A stretch of 64,000 bases of DNA from a virus (IMGVR_UViG_3300023184_000024:1-64000), one strand, 5' to 3'; shown: positions 48,661 through 56,930, counted from the stretch's first letter. Translations and numbers: made by a program. Notes: generated by a model from the sequence alone, not told the origin.

Positions 48661-49464
48661 ATGCCACAACGTATATTAATCATGGGCTTGCCTGGCGCAG
48701 GCAAAACATATCTAGCACAGCACATACTCGAACACTTGCAAAACGAAAAGAAACGAGTGCAATGGCTCAACGCTGACGATGTGCGTAAAAAATACAATGA
48801 CTGGGATTTCAGTCACGAAGGACGTATTCGCCAAAGTCTGCGCATGCGAGAACTAGCAGATGCCATGACTGATGTAGACTATGTTATCTGCGACTTTGTT
48901 GCTCCGCTGGTTGAAATGCGCAACAACTTCAAAGCAGATTGGACCGTCTGGGTTGATACCATAGACAAGGGCAGATACGAAGACACTAATCGAGCCTTTG
49001 TCCCTCCCGAAGTCTACGACTTCAGAATCACAGAACAACACGGGGAAAAGTGGGGCGAGTTTGTTGCCGCACACATACTAGATAATCGTCGTCGTCCTGT
49101 ATTTGATTGGCAGCGAGAAACAGTGCAGATGTTGGGTCGCTGGCAGCCTTGGCATGCCGGTCACCGTGCATTATTTGAACGAGCCATAGCCAAAACTGGG
49201 CAAGTTTGTATAATGATCCGGGATTGTCAGGGCTGGCAGGGATCCAACCCTTTTGCCATAGAACAAGTCAAAGGGTATATTCGACGAGACCTAGACATGC
49301 TGTATCAAGGGCAGTATGAAATACAAGTTGTGCCCAACATTGTCAACATCACCTACGGCAGAGATGTGGGTTATCGGATTGAACAAGAATCATTTGATGC
49401 TGCCACACACTCTATTTCAGCTACTAAAATACGAAAAGAATTAAAAGACCAAGGTCTTTTATAA
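48661..49464 (+). CDS. APS-kinase-like domain fused to a nucleotidyltransferase domain (267 aa)
   Basis: Residues 1-125 resemble adenylylsulfate kinase: GLPGAGKT at 9-16, WLNADDVRKKYNDWDFSHEG, then RIRQSLRMRELADAM, and VICDFVAPLVEMR. Residues 150-267 form an HxGH nucleotidyltransferase: GRWQPWHAGH (159-168) and ISATKIR (252-258). With sulfotransferase-like neighbours, PAPS synthesis is the attractive reading, but the second domain looks more like NMN- or CTP-type transferases than ATP sulfurylase. NAD salvage (NadR-like, order reversed) is the main alternative. Confidence 0.75.
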   Translation: MPQRILIMGLPGAGKTYLAQHILEHLQNEKKRVQWLNADDVRKKYNDWDFSHEGRIRQSLRMRELADAMTDVDYVICDFVAPLVEMRNNFKADWTVWVDTIDKGRYEDTNRAFVPPEVYDFRITEQHGEKWGEFVAAHILDNRRRPVFDWQRETVQMLGRWQPWHAGHRALFERAIAKTGQVCIMIRDCQGWQGSNPFAIEQVKGYIRRDLDMLYQGQYEIQVVPNIVNITYGRDVGYRIEQESFDAATHSISATKIRKELKDQGLL

Positions 49465-50126
49465 TGAAAACAGTGACCCAGACTGACATTGAAGTGTGCT
49501 CGTGTGGACCATTGGTGTATGTGAGAACACTGAAATGTGCCAGCACCTTTTTTTATTGGAATTTTACAAAAACTTTTGGTTGGCATGAAATCGACTACCA
49601 AGACATTGACTGGGACCGTCAACATGTGTTTGGACATCTGGCTGAACCCATTACACGCAGACACAAAGCCGTGGCCGAGTACATTGACATGCACAGTCTT
49701 GGTCATGAATATCTCAACAATGAAAATCTACAGCAATTGTTGGATGAAACACCAACCTTGGACTGCCATTCTGCGCCGTATTTAGATACATTTCAGACTG
49801 ATGCTTATCGAATTGATTGGATTCCGTTGTCAGACAACAACGATGACAACATTGACATAACAGCTCGATTGTTGCGCACCTACGGCGTCGATAATGTTCA
49901 ATGGGACCGTGATTTTGATCACAGTGCCAGTGCATCAAAAAAAGCTGTGGAATTAAAATTAAAAGAAACATGGGAAAAGAGATATTCCACGTACAATGAT
50001 TTACCTGCATGGTTGAAACGTCATTACTCTGATGATATAACCTTGTACCGTGTAGTTACATCAAAGTTTAATCCTGATGCGTCCAGCTGGACTGACACCA
50101 GTTGGATACGACACCCAACGCCATGA
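49464..50126 (+). CDS. Sulfotransferase-like protein D (220 aa)
   Basis: VRTLKCASTFFYWNFTKTFG (20-39) corresponds to the K-x-A-S-T phosphosulfate loop of carbohydrate sulfotransferases of the Sulfotransfer_2 kind; HVFGHLAEPITRRHKAVAEY follows like their 3'-phosphate box. The start overlaps the kinase fusion by one base and the end overlaps the SGNH gene by 4. Acceptor unknown, probably a glycan. Confidence 0.66.
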   Translation: MKTVTQTDIEVCSCGPLVYVRTLKCASTFFYWNFTKTFGWHEIDYQDIDWDRQHVFGHLAEPITRRHKAVAEYIDMHSLGHEYLNNENLQQLLDETPTLDCHSAPYLDTFQTDAYRIDWIPLSDNNDDNIDITARLLRTYGVDNVQWDRDFDHSASASKKAVELKLKETWEKRYSTYNDLPAWLKRHYSDDITLYRVVTSKFNPDASSWTDTSWIRHPTP

Positions 50127-51049
50127 TCTTGCCTGACTTTGACATACTAGAATTCCGCAATTTGCAACTGGAATATTCGGGCATGGATCACCCTGATTTT
50201 TGCGCTGATCCGGCGCATTTTAAAAAATACACAAAGAAAATACACTATCAATACAACAGTCGAGGTTTTCGAGACAGGGAATGGCCTGCCAATCCGCAAC
50301 TACGAGATTGTGTATGGTGCTTTGGGGACAGTTTCACAGCTGGTGTGGGCAGTCCAGGGACAGACACCTGGGTGCGTCAGGTTGAACAAGCACTGGGCCG
50401 ACCTTGCGTCAACATCAGCTTGGATGGCGCCAACAACCAATGGATAGCAGAAAAAATACAGCGTGTTCAACGGGAAATCAATCCCAGATATATCATTGTG
50501 CAATGGAGTTATCTTCATAGAGTGCCGGCTTCTGCCGACGATTTTGCCGACCGTGTCAACGATGCATGGCAACGATTTTATGAAAATATCCGGGACCCTG
50601 GTTGGCCCGACTGTGCAGACCACAAGAATTTTGTCAATTTACCTGAAGAAATAAAACAAGAAATTGTCAAAGACTTTGGTATTCCTGGTTACTTCGAATA
50701 CCAAAATTCTGAATTAATTGTCAACGACTTTAAATTGGATAATCTCAAACTTAGGCACCATGCACCTTGGATTCCGAGCACACACGAAGAAGACCTGGCA
50801 AGAACACTGGACGGTGTTAAACGTGTACAACGTTGGGGCGAAACAAAAATTCTTCACAGTTGTGTGCCGTTGTTTGCACCAAAAAATATACGCAAGTTAT
50901 TTTACCAGCACTTGTCTGACCAACAATATCATTATATTCCAGAGTTCACACCGCTTGACCTTGCCCGAGATGGCTGGCATTATGACATCAAAACTAGTGA
51001 GAAATTTGCTGAATTGGCAAAGGCGCACTGGCATCAGCAGAATTGGTAA
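50123..51049 (+). CDS. SGNH-hydrolase-like protein, copy 2 (308 aa)
   Basis: ATG 50123 overlaps the preceding stop. Block I is CVWCFGDSFTAGVGSPGTDT (Ser nucleophile in GDSFT), block III GANNQWIAEKI (G-x-N), and block V LARDGWHYDIKTSEKFAEL (D-x-x-H). All four SGNH blocks are visible, so esterase or acyltransferase activity is likely. With the sulfotransferase-like genes it fits modification of a surface polysaccharide. It converges with the next minus-strand gene (56-base overlap). Confidence 0.83.
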   Translation: MILPDFDILEFRNLQLEYSGMDHPDFCADPAHFKKYTKKIHYQYNSRGFRDREWPANPQLRDCVWCFGDSFTAGVGSPGTDTWVRQVEQALGRPCVNISLDGANNQWIAEKIQRVQREINPRYIIVQWSYLHRVPASADDFADRVNDAWQRFYENIRDPGWPDCADHKNFVNLPEEIKQEIVKDFGIPGYFEYQNSELIVNDFKLDNLKLRHHAPWIPSTHEEDLARTLDGVKRVQRWGETKILHSCVPLFAPKNIRKLFYQHLSDQQYHYIPEFTPLDLARDGWHYDIKTSEKFAELAKAHWHQQNW

Positions 51050-52151
51050 TTAACTGCGGGTTCCATACCTGCTGTTCAGACTCAATTTGAGCCTGCACTA
51101 CAAGCTCAGTGACTGGCTTGCCCACGGTGGGATTTTCTGCAATCCATTGATTGTAGATTTCTCTGCATTGTTCAAAGTTGCGTATCATAAAACGCTTTTC
51201 TGCTAGAGTTTGTTTTTTAATAGGAACGTTGCCAGATAATATACCTAGGTTAATCATTTTTTCAATGCTGTGTGTGGCAGCCATGTAATTTTTGACATGT
51301 GTTCTTACAAAACTACGTTGCTCCACCGGCAAGTGGGCAACAACATTACTGGGAGCAGATTCGGGCAAGTCTTTGTCAATGTTGGTTGATCCTAGTTTTA
51401 GCAGGCCGTTACTGTTGTCCATGGCCAGTGCTCCTATGTTACTGGTATAATAATTACACCGATTCCAGTCGCTGAAACTAATGCCATAGGTATCTTTGAA
51501 AGTTTGTATTTTTTTCTGGCCTGCAAATATTGGCAGATTCAGCGCATAATTTTCTATGTCAGGCATGTGTCGTTCATAATGAAAATACGAACTTATCCCA
51601 AAATGGCGTTCACTCCATTCTAAATATAGACGATAGTCTTCGAGTATTTTAACCATTACTTCAGGATCAACATCAACCCCGTCGCGATATATTTCATAAA
51701 ATGCACTGATTTTCTCCTGTCCCGAATAGACATTTTTCTTTTTGGTTATTCTATTCAATGCCCATGATATGGCATGCTCAAACACATTTTCTCGACGAGC
51801 TGAAATAATAAAGAAATTGTCATTGAGGTATTGATAAAAAGGCATCAACTCGCTCATGTCATCGTTGCGATTTCGCAGATGATAGTGTGCCAAGCGTGAT
51901 GTTTTAAAATGATCAACGCTGCTCAGCATGTCCACAATTTCCGTCAATGATTGATGGTATCCCCAAGTGGCCTGGTGTTTGCAGACAATTTCTCGATTGA
52001 AATCTGCACTGTAAAATTTGTTTAGACCATTGACAAGTTCGTGCAAATTAATAACAGGCTGACCATAGTCCTGCAACTGCATAAAAACTGTGATCACTCG
52101 TTGCAGTAAAGTACTGCCAACGGCATCTGGCGTGAGTATAAGTACGTTCAT
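50994..52151 (-). CDS. Sulfotransferase-like protein E (385 aa)
   Basis: The N-terminal ILTPDAVGSTLLQRVITVFM (5-24) is a P-loop-like phosphosulfate loop; FFIISARRENVFEHAISWAL supplies the R...S-type 3'-phosphate site. The C-terminal 150 residues are helical, and the last 40 (QAQIESEQQVWNP onward) look flexible. I recall similar long proteins in T4-like cyanophages annotated as sulfotransferases. It is transcribed opposite to the rest of the island from a TAAATA element. Confidence 0.7.
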   Translation of the reverse strand: MNVLILTPDAVGSTLLQRVITVFMQLQDYGQPVINLHELVNGLNKFYSADFNREIVCKHQATWGYHQSLTEIVDMLSSVDHFKTSRLAHYHLRNRNDDMSELMPFYQYLNDNFFIISARRENVFEHAISWALNRITKKKNVYSGQEKISAFYEIYRDGVDVDPEVMVKILEDYRLYLEWSERHFGISSYFHYERHMPDIENYALNLPIFAGQKKIQTFKDTYGISFSDWNRCNYYTSNIGALAMDNSNGLLKLGSTNIDKDLPESAPSNVVAHLPVEQRSFVRTHVKNYMAATHSIEKMINLGILSGNVPIKKQTLAEKRFMIRNFEQCREIYNQWIAENPTVGKPVTELVVQAQIESEQQVWNPQLITNSADASAPLPIQQISH

Positions 52152-52159
52152 AATAACTG

Positions 52160-52165
52160 TATTTA
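52160..52165 (-). promoter_or_regulatory. Late-type promoter element TAAATA (minus strand)
   Basis: ATTAAATACAG on the minus strand ends 8 bases before the ATG at 52151. The gap between the divergent genes is only 18 bases, so the plus-strand gene at 52170 must use a promoter inside its neighbour or read-through. Confidence 0.55.
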
Positions 52166-52169
52166 ATCG

Positions 52170-53072
52170 ATGACCAAAGACCTTAATATTCTTTATTTCA
52201 GTGGAGGTGGTGGATTCTTATTCTGCCATTTATTGTTGCTGGGTGAACAGCATTTTGCACACATTGATTATCCGCAGGCCTATGATCAGTCCGGGCCTTG
52301 GGTACTACAACTGGCACAGGATCCTGATTTTTGCCAGTGGATCATGGACCAGGGTAGACTGCCTGAATCAGACTACCAAGGATTGAAACAGCCGTCATGG
52401 CCTAGTTACTCAGACTACGTTGCGCAAGGCAATCATTGGCCTGAAGTGCAACAGGCCCTGCTGTATGCAGTGGCCCAAAACAACAATGACATTGCCGACG
52501 TTGCTGAGTTGAATTATCGTAAATTTCGTGTGTTTTTTCAACATGTGATGCAGTCACAGTGGGATCCAGGACGACGTTACTGGAAGCAAACTGAATACTG
52601 GCCGCGCAACGACACCACTGGAACAACACCCATACCGCCAGGGGTGGGCAGACTATATCTACACGGACACAAACTCACTGACTGGTTGGAATCCCCACAC
52701 CCAGGCACAAAAGTATTGTTGTACACAGATGTGCGCAGTCATCTGCGATTGGCCAGCTATAAAAATGCTTGGTTTTACAATGATCTAGACGGCCGGACCT
52801 GGAAACCCACTAGAACAAATGGGCATCGCTGGGTGCTGAGGAACTGGACTGGGCACATGCCCGACGGGCAGCCGGTGTTCAACCAAGCTGCCACTGCTGA
52901 AAAATACGCTGACATTGTGATAAAATTGCAGGATTTGGTCAACTATCCAGAAGCAACATTGGCCAAGTTTGGCATGAGTTTCAACCACAGTCAGCAAAAA
53001 TTGCTGGCGCACTGGCGCAGTCAGCACCCAGTTGAACTGCTTGAACGACTGGGCATCCACCCGAACAACTAA
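52170..53072 (+). CDS. Possible sulfotransferase-like protein F (300 aa)
   Basis: The N-terminal LYFSGGGGFLFCHLLLL (8-24) could be a degenerate phosphosulfate loop, and TKVLLYTDVRSHLRLASYKN a later nucleotide-contact strand. The rest is Trp/Tyr/His rich. Similar proteins sit next to sulfotransferase-like genes in other marine phages as I recall. The assignment is weak, mostly by context. Confidence 0.5.
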   Translation: MTKDLNILYFSGGGGFLFCHLLLLGEQHFAHIDYPQAYDQSGPWVLQLAQDPDFCQWIMDQGRLPESDYQGLKQPSWPSYSDYVAQGNHWPEVQQALLYAVAQNNNDIADVAELNYRKFRVFFQHVMQSQWDPGRRYWKQTEYWPRNDTTGTTPIPPGVGRLYLHGHKLTDWLESPHPGTKVLLYTDVRSHLRLASYKNAWFYNDLDGRTWKPTRTNGHRWVLRNWTGHMPDGQPVFNQAATAEKYADIVIKLQDLVNYPEATLAKFGMSFNHSQQKLLAHWRSQHPVELLERLGIHPNN

Positions 53073-53075
53073 ATA
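53070..53075 (+). promoter_or_regulatory. Late-type promoter element TAAATA
   Basis: ACTAAATATATC at 53068-53079 starts at the stop codon of the preceding gene and lies 19 bases before the endolysin ATG (53095). It heads the lysis cassette. Confidence 0.6.
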
Positions 53076-53094
53076 TATCAGCCTAGGAACTAAC

Positions 53095-53730
53095 ATGAGT
53101 TTTGAATTTGAATTTACCCAACAAAAATTAGCAGAAATGGTGCCAGGAAATCCCTACATCGACCATTGGTACGAAGCCATTGCTGAAATACTACCCGAGT
53201 ACGAAATTAACACACCAGCCCGAGTGGCCATGTTCATTGCACAGTGTGCGCATGAAAGTGGTGGGTTCCGTGCCATCAAAGAAAACTTGAATTATCGTGC
53301 CGCAAGTTTGCGCAAGTTATTCCCCAAGTATTTTGCCGACGATGCTGTGGCAAATCGCTATGCCAGCATGCCCAACAAGCAAGAAGCCATTGCCAATAGA
53401 ATCTATGCCAACAGAATGGGCAACGGCCCAGAAGAAAGCGGTGACGGCTATCGCTACTGTGGCCGTGGACTAATTCAACTCACTGGCAAAAACAACTACA
53501 CTTTGTTTGCTGGCAGCTTGGGCATACCTGTAGAAGAGTGTGCCGACTACCTGGCCACCTTTGAAGGTGCTGTGCAAAGTGCTTGCTGGTTCTGGGAAAC
53601 CAACAATTTAAATCAATGGGCCGACAAAGGTGATGTGCTCACTGCAACAAAACGCATCAATGGTGGCACAATTGGCCTAGAAGATCGCATCAAACACTAC
53701 AACCATGCACTGCATGTGTTAGGAGCCTGA
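53095..53730 (+). CDS. GH19-type endolysin (211 aa)
   Basis: ATG 53095 is chosen behind the late element. The GH19 chitinase/lysozyme pattern is clear: MFIAQCAHESGGFRAIKENL with catalytic Glu54, IYANRMGNGPEESGDGYRYC, GRGLIQLTGKNNYTLFAG, SACWFWETNNLNQWAD and ATKRINGGTIGLEDRI. It cleaves peptidoglycan glycan strands at lysis. No signal peptide, so it needs the holin. The spanin-like gene follows. Confidence 0.93.
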   Translation: MSFEFEFTQQKLAEMVPGNPYIDHWYEAIAEILPEYEINTPARVAMFIAQCAHESGGFRAIKENLNYRAASLRKLFPKYFADDAVANRYASMPNKQEAIANRIYANRMGNGPEESGDGYRYCGRGLIQLTGKNNYTLFAGSLGIPVEECADYLATFEGAVQSACWFWETNNLNQWADKGDVLTATKRINGGTIGLEDRIKHYNHALHVLGA

Positions 53731-53734
53731 ACCT

Positions 53735-54211
53735 GTGTGGATACTACATTTCTTACCTGACGGATTTCTAGAATTTGTAATCTATGCAATATTGGGTGCA
53801 GGGTTTGTGGCCACTGTGGTGTCATTGGTGTTTATCAATCCCTTGTTGAGATTCTTTCCCGGCATTGCTGGCACATATAGATTGATACAATTGGCCAGTG
53901 TGGCGGTGTTCCTGGTGGGTGTTTATCTATGGGGCGGGTACAGCACAGAAATGCGCTGGCGCAAGGAAGTTGCAGAACTGCAACAACGAGTTGAAGAAGC
54001 AAAGGCAGCGGCAACAGCAGCCAATGAGTTGATTGTCGAAGATAGTAAAACCAAAGTCAAGTACATCAAAGGACGCACAGAGTATATCACACAGTACATT
54101 GACAAAGAGATTGTCAAATACGACACCAAGTTTTTACCCGGAGGAGTCTGTGAGATTCCTAGAGAATTTATCAAGGCACACAATGATGCCGCGGAGGCAC
54201 CCAAAAAATGA
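53735..54211 (+). CDS. Inner-membrane spanin-like protein (158 aa)
   Basis: GTG 53735 start with AGGAG upstream. Membrane spans lie at about 11-34 and 47-66, then a coiled coil (RWRKEVAELQQRVEEAKAAA). The C-terminus CEIPREFIKAHNDAAEA resembles the end of Rz-type i-spanins (C-x-(I/V)-P-x-x...-x-H-N-x-A). Two spans instead of one is atypical. The likely outer partner is the lipoprotein at 55248. It overlaps the next gene by 4 bases. Confidence 0.74.
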   Translation: MWILHFLPDGFLEFVIYAILGAGFVATVVSLVFINPLLRFFPGIAGTYRLIQLASVAVFLVGVYLWGGYSTEMRWRKEVAELQQRVEEAKAAATAANELIVEDSKTKVKYIKGRTEYITQYIDKEIVKYDTKFLPGGVCEIPREFIKAHNDAAEAPKK

Positions 54212-55248
54212 GAGCAAACGAATTCGTCACTGAAGGCTGGAGCCAAAAGTACAAGAACAGCATCAACTGTAGTCACCCCAAAGGCTTTAGTCAACGTGCT
54301 CATTGTGCTGGTAAAAAGAAACACAATGAGTCAATTGAAATGGAAATGGTGTGTGAAGACTGCGGTATGTGCCAAACACACGGCAACCTCAATGAAATTA
54401 AAAAAGGTGCCAAAGACTCAAATGGCTTTACCAAGTGCTGGCCGGGTAAACATGCAGTAGGTACTAAGAAGGGCAAGAATGGCGGCCAGGTTCGTAACTG
54501 TAAGCCCAACGAAAGCGCAGAATTAAATGAATTTGCACTGCCTGGTGGTAGCGGCGGCGATTCAGGACAGTGGTACACTGATGACGAGCTTGCAGACATC
54601 ATTGGTGACGATTGGTTCGAAGACTTTGACGTTAGTAACGATGGATTCAACATTGATGCCTACGGTGAAAAAGCCAAGAAAAACCTAGTGGGTTATGCCA
54701 ACTCCTGGTTTGACGATAAAGGTTACAATGTCAACGTAATGGGCGTAGAACACAATGATGTTGACCATGACTTAAAATGGTACATTGTTGGTAGTTTTCA
54801 CAATCCTAACTTTGCAGATAAAGATGTAGACGAAGGCTTGACAGAAGAGTTTGATCTTATTGAATCTATTATTGAAGGTATTGCGGCACAAAATGGTGTA
54901 GATGCTGAAGCAGTCTGGGCGGACCTAGAATCATTAACTGAAGATGAGTTGTATGCTTTTGCTGTGACTTCACAACTGAACGAAGACTGGCAGAAAGCCA
55001 ACAAGCGTGACAGCACAGATGGCATGAGTCAAAAAGCAGTTAATGCTTATCGCAGAGAGAATCCAGGTAGCAAGTTAAAGACTGCTGTGACTACCAAGCC
55101 CTCAAAGTTGAAGAAAGGGTCAAAGGCCAGCAAGCGTAGATCAAGTTATTGCAGTCGTAGTCGTGGGCAAATGAAAATGCACAACATCAGCTGTGCTAAG
55201 ACTCCCGACAAGGCCATCTGCAAAGCACGACGTAGGTGGAACTGCTGA
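54208..55248 (+). CDS. Virion-associated-like protein with Cys/Lys-rich repeats (346 aa)
   Basis: It opens MRANEFVTE, a leader type common in late proteins of marine T4-like phages. Two Cys-containing modules, WSQKYKNSINCSHPKGFSQR...AHCAGKKK and NGFTKCWPGKHAVGTKKGKN, flank an acidic middle. The C-terminal 85 residues (MSQKAVNAYRRENPGSKLKT...SKASKRRSSYCSRSRGQ, ending KARRRWNC) are strongly basic and DUF6321-like. Nucleic-acid binding inside the capsid is plausible. Its place inside the lysis cassette is odd. Confidence 0.72.
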   Translation: MRANEFVTEGWSQKYKNSINCSHPKGFSQRAHCAGKKKHNESIEMEMVCEDCGMCQTHGNLNEIKKGAKDSNGFTKCWPGKHAVGTKKGKNGGQVRNCKPNESAELNEFALPGGSGGDSGQWYTDDELADIIGDDWFEDFDVSNDGFNIDAYGEKAKKNLVGYANSWFDDKGYNVNVMGVEHNDVDHDLKWYIVGSFHNPNFADKDVDEGLTEEFDLIESIIEGIAAQNGVDAEAVWADLESLTEDELYAFAVTSQLNEDWQKANKRDSTDGMSQKAVNAYRRENPGSKLKTAVTTKPSKLKKGSKASKRRSSYCSRSRGQMKMHNISCAKTPDKAICKARRRWNC

Positions 55249-55514
55249 TGAGATATCTTGTGTTTGCACTAGCACTAGGGTTGACTGCGTGTACCACAGT
55301 TCCTGTCACTGCACAGTTTCCCAACAAGCCCGGAGAATTAGTTTCAACTGCTTGCCCCAATTTGGAAAAATTAAAAGACGCACCAACATTGAGTGATGTG
55401 TCACGTACCATTACCAATAATTATGGTGCCTACTACGAATGTGCTGTCAAGGTTGACATGTGGATTCGCTGGTACAATGAACAACGAGTTATATTTGAAG
55501 GAGTTAGTAAATGA
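55248..55514 (+). CDS. Outer-membrane lipoprotein, candidate o-spanin (88 aa)
   Basis: ATG 55248 overlaps the previous stop by one base. The signal peptide ends in the lipobox LTAC (Cys18), so the mature protein is a lipoprotein. The mature part (ACPNLEKLKDAPTLSDVSRT, NYGAYYECAVKVDMWIRWYN) includes two Cys. Phage o-spanins are such small lipoproteins near the endolysin gene. It is not nested in the i-spanin as in lambda. Overlaps the next gene by 4 bases. Confidence 0.76.
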   Translation: MRYLVFALALGLTACTTVPVTAQFPNKPGELVSTACPNLEKLKDAPTLSDVSRTITNNYGAYYECAVKVDMWIRWYNEQRVIFEGVSK

Positions 55515-56047
55515 CCGAAGAAAAGAAACCCCTATCACGCAGTGAACGTGAAGCACAGATCAAAGACAAAGCAGGTCTTGTCATTGTTGTCATGGCCCTG
55601 TTCCTGGCAGCCAACACCTACCTTGCCAACAGCTTTAGTGGCACTGCGCAAACCAATCTGTTGCAGGCCAGCAACACTTACGGCTTTTATCAGAGTAAAT
55701 CAATCAAGCAAACTCTAGCTGAAGGACAGTTAGAAGAAGCTCGAAAGGGCACAGACAAGGCACGTATCGAAAAGTTAGAAGCCAAGATTGCTAGATACGA
55801 AAGTGAGCCTGCCACCGGCGAAGGTAAAAAAGAACTGTTGGCCAAGGCACGAGCACAGGAAGCCGCACGTGACGAGGCTAGAGCACACGGACCTTGGTTG
55901 ACATTTTCGGGCATGTTGTTTCAACTTGCCATTGTGTTACTTTCTGCTAGTATTCTAGCAGTGAATAACCGCATGTACAAAGGTAGTTTGGCAGTGGGCG
56001 CACTGGCTGCTGTGCTAATGGCCCAAGGCTATTGGTTGTGGATTTAA
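55511..56047 (+). CDS. DUF4337-like membrane protein (178 aa)
   Basis: It has a cytoplasmic basic N-terminus, a span at about 21-40, a long charged helix (TLAEGQLEEARKGTDKARIE), then two spans (FSGMLFQLAIVLLSASILAV, then GSLAVGALAAVLMAQGYWLW). This is the DUF4337 topology, with a membrane-proximal coiled coil. The role is unknown; position in the lysis cassette suggests a pinholin or antiholin-like helper, unproven. Confidence 0.72.
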   Translation: MTEEKKPLSRSEREAQIKDKAGLVIVVMALFLAANTYLANSFSGTAQTNLLQASNTYGFYQSKSIKQTLAEGQLEEARKGTDKARIEKLEAKIARYESEPATGEGKKELLAKARAQEAARDEARAHGPWLTFSGMLFQLAIVLLSASILAVNNRMYKGSLAVGALAAVLMAQGYWLWI

Positions 56048-56062
56048 TAACAAGGACGTAGT

Positions 56063-56653
56063 ATGACAGCAAAAATAAGCGCGAGCGAGCAGAAAAAAGA
56101 AGACTGGATGAATTCAAAGTGGCGTCCGGCCATGGGTTGGTTGTACATGTTTGTGTGTTTCTTTGACTTTGTACTTGCACCCATACTCTGGAGCCTAGTA
56201 CAGGCCTTGTACAAGGGTGGTGTCAATGTACAATGGCAACCACTTACACTGCAAGGTGCTGGGCTATTCCACATCTCCATGGGCGCTGTGCTGGGTCTTG
56301 CCGCTTATGGTAGAACACAAGAAAAACTAAACGGAGCAAACAATGGCGGAATCAACTTACCACCGAATGTCGGAACAACATATCAAGCTCCGGCACCAGC
56401 TGGACAGTCCATGCCCGGTGCATTTGGTGCCCCAACAGCAACAACAGTCACACAGTCCTGGGGCACAACTCCCATCGGTGGCGGGTACGGAACCTCAGCA
56501 CCCGGATTCGGGGCAGTACCACCAGCCTCAACAGGCTTTGGTGGCAATACAGGATTTGGAGCGTCAGCGTCTAATGGCTTTGGGCCAGCAACGGTGACAA
56601 CTGGATGGGGCGGCAAGAAGGTTGTACCCCAACAAGACGATCCATTAATTTAA
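56063..56653 (+). CDS. 3TM holin-like protein with Gly/Pro-rich tail (196 aa)
   Basis: The segment WRPAMGWLYMFVCFFDFVLA, then PILWSLVQALYKGG, and PLTLQGAGLFHISMGAVLGL, then AAYGRTQEK, match the holin-of-3TMs pattern found in gene transfer agents and phages. The last 95 residues are a long Gly/Pro/Thr-rich, probably periplasmic or cytoplasmic disordered tail. AAGGA precedes the ATG. This is the best holin candidate. Confidence 0.78.
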   Translation: MTAKISASEQKKEDWMNSKWRPAMGWLYMFVCFFDFVLAPILWSLVQALYKGGVNVQWQPLTLQGAGLFHISMGAVLGLAAYGRTQEKLNGANNGGINLPPNVGTTYQAPAPAGQSMPGAFGAPTATTVTQSWGTTPIGGGYGTSAPGFGAVPPASTGFGGNTGFGASASNGFGPATVTTGWGGKKVVPQQDDPLI

Positions 56654-56663
56654 GGAAATTAAA

Positions 56664-56882
56664 ATGAAAAACGTTATATTTGTAGCAGGACTATGTTTGA
56701 CATTGGCACAGCCAGTGTTGGCCGAAGAGCCAAAAAAAGAAACTGTACGAGTCTGTATTGATGTACAAGGCAAGGATGGCAAGCCTGTCTTGGACGCTAA
56801 AACGGGTAAACCCAAACAGGACTGCAAAGAAATGAAAAAGCACAAAAAGCACGAAGGCACAGCTATTCCTGAAAAGAAATAA
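56664..56882 (+). CDS. Small secreted Lys-rich protein (72 aa)
   Basis: Residues 1-20 (MKNVIFVAGLCLTLAQPVLA) form a Sec signal peptide. The mature part has a DVQGKDGKPVLDAKTGKPKQ-like segment with Cys on each side and a basic tail (MKKHKKHEGTAIPEKK). Two Cys could form a disulfide in the periplasm. A lysis-related or envelope role is possible from position only. It ends at a promoter-terminator element. Confidence 0.68.
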   Translation: MKNVIFVAGLCLTLAQPVLAEEPKKETVRVCIDVQGKDGKPVLDAKTGKPKQDCKEMKKHKKHEGTAIPEKK

Positions 56883-56883
56883 C

Positions 56884-56930
56884 TTGACTTAACTCAACAA
56901 GTCCTGTATAATTGTTGTACAGGACTTTTT
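56884..56930 (+). promoter_or_regulatory. sigma70-type promoter whose -10 lies in a terminator hairpin
   Basis: TTGACT at 56884-56889, 17-base spacer, TATAAT at 56907-56912. A 10-bp stem AAGTCCTGTA (56899-56908) / TACAGGACTT (56918-56927) with a T-tail spans the -10 and start region. It ends the lysis unit and starts the next gene at 56932, where the ATG lies 19 bases after the -10 box. Same design as at 35798. Confidence 0.84.

Noticed and set aside
48661-49464. Initial idea that the second domain of the kinase fusion is ATP sulfurylase
   Set aside because: The HxGH box and ISATKIR end motif fit generic NMN/CTP-type nucleotidyltransferases better, so PAPS synthase is given only as a hypothesis.
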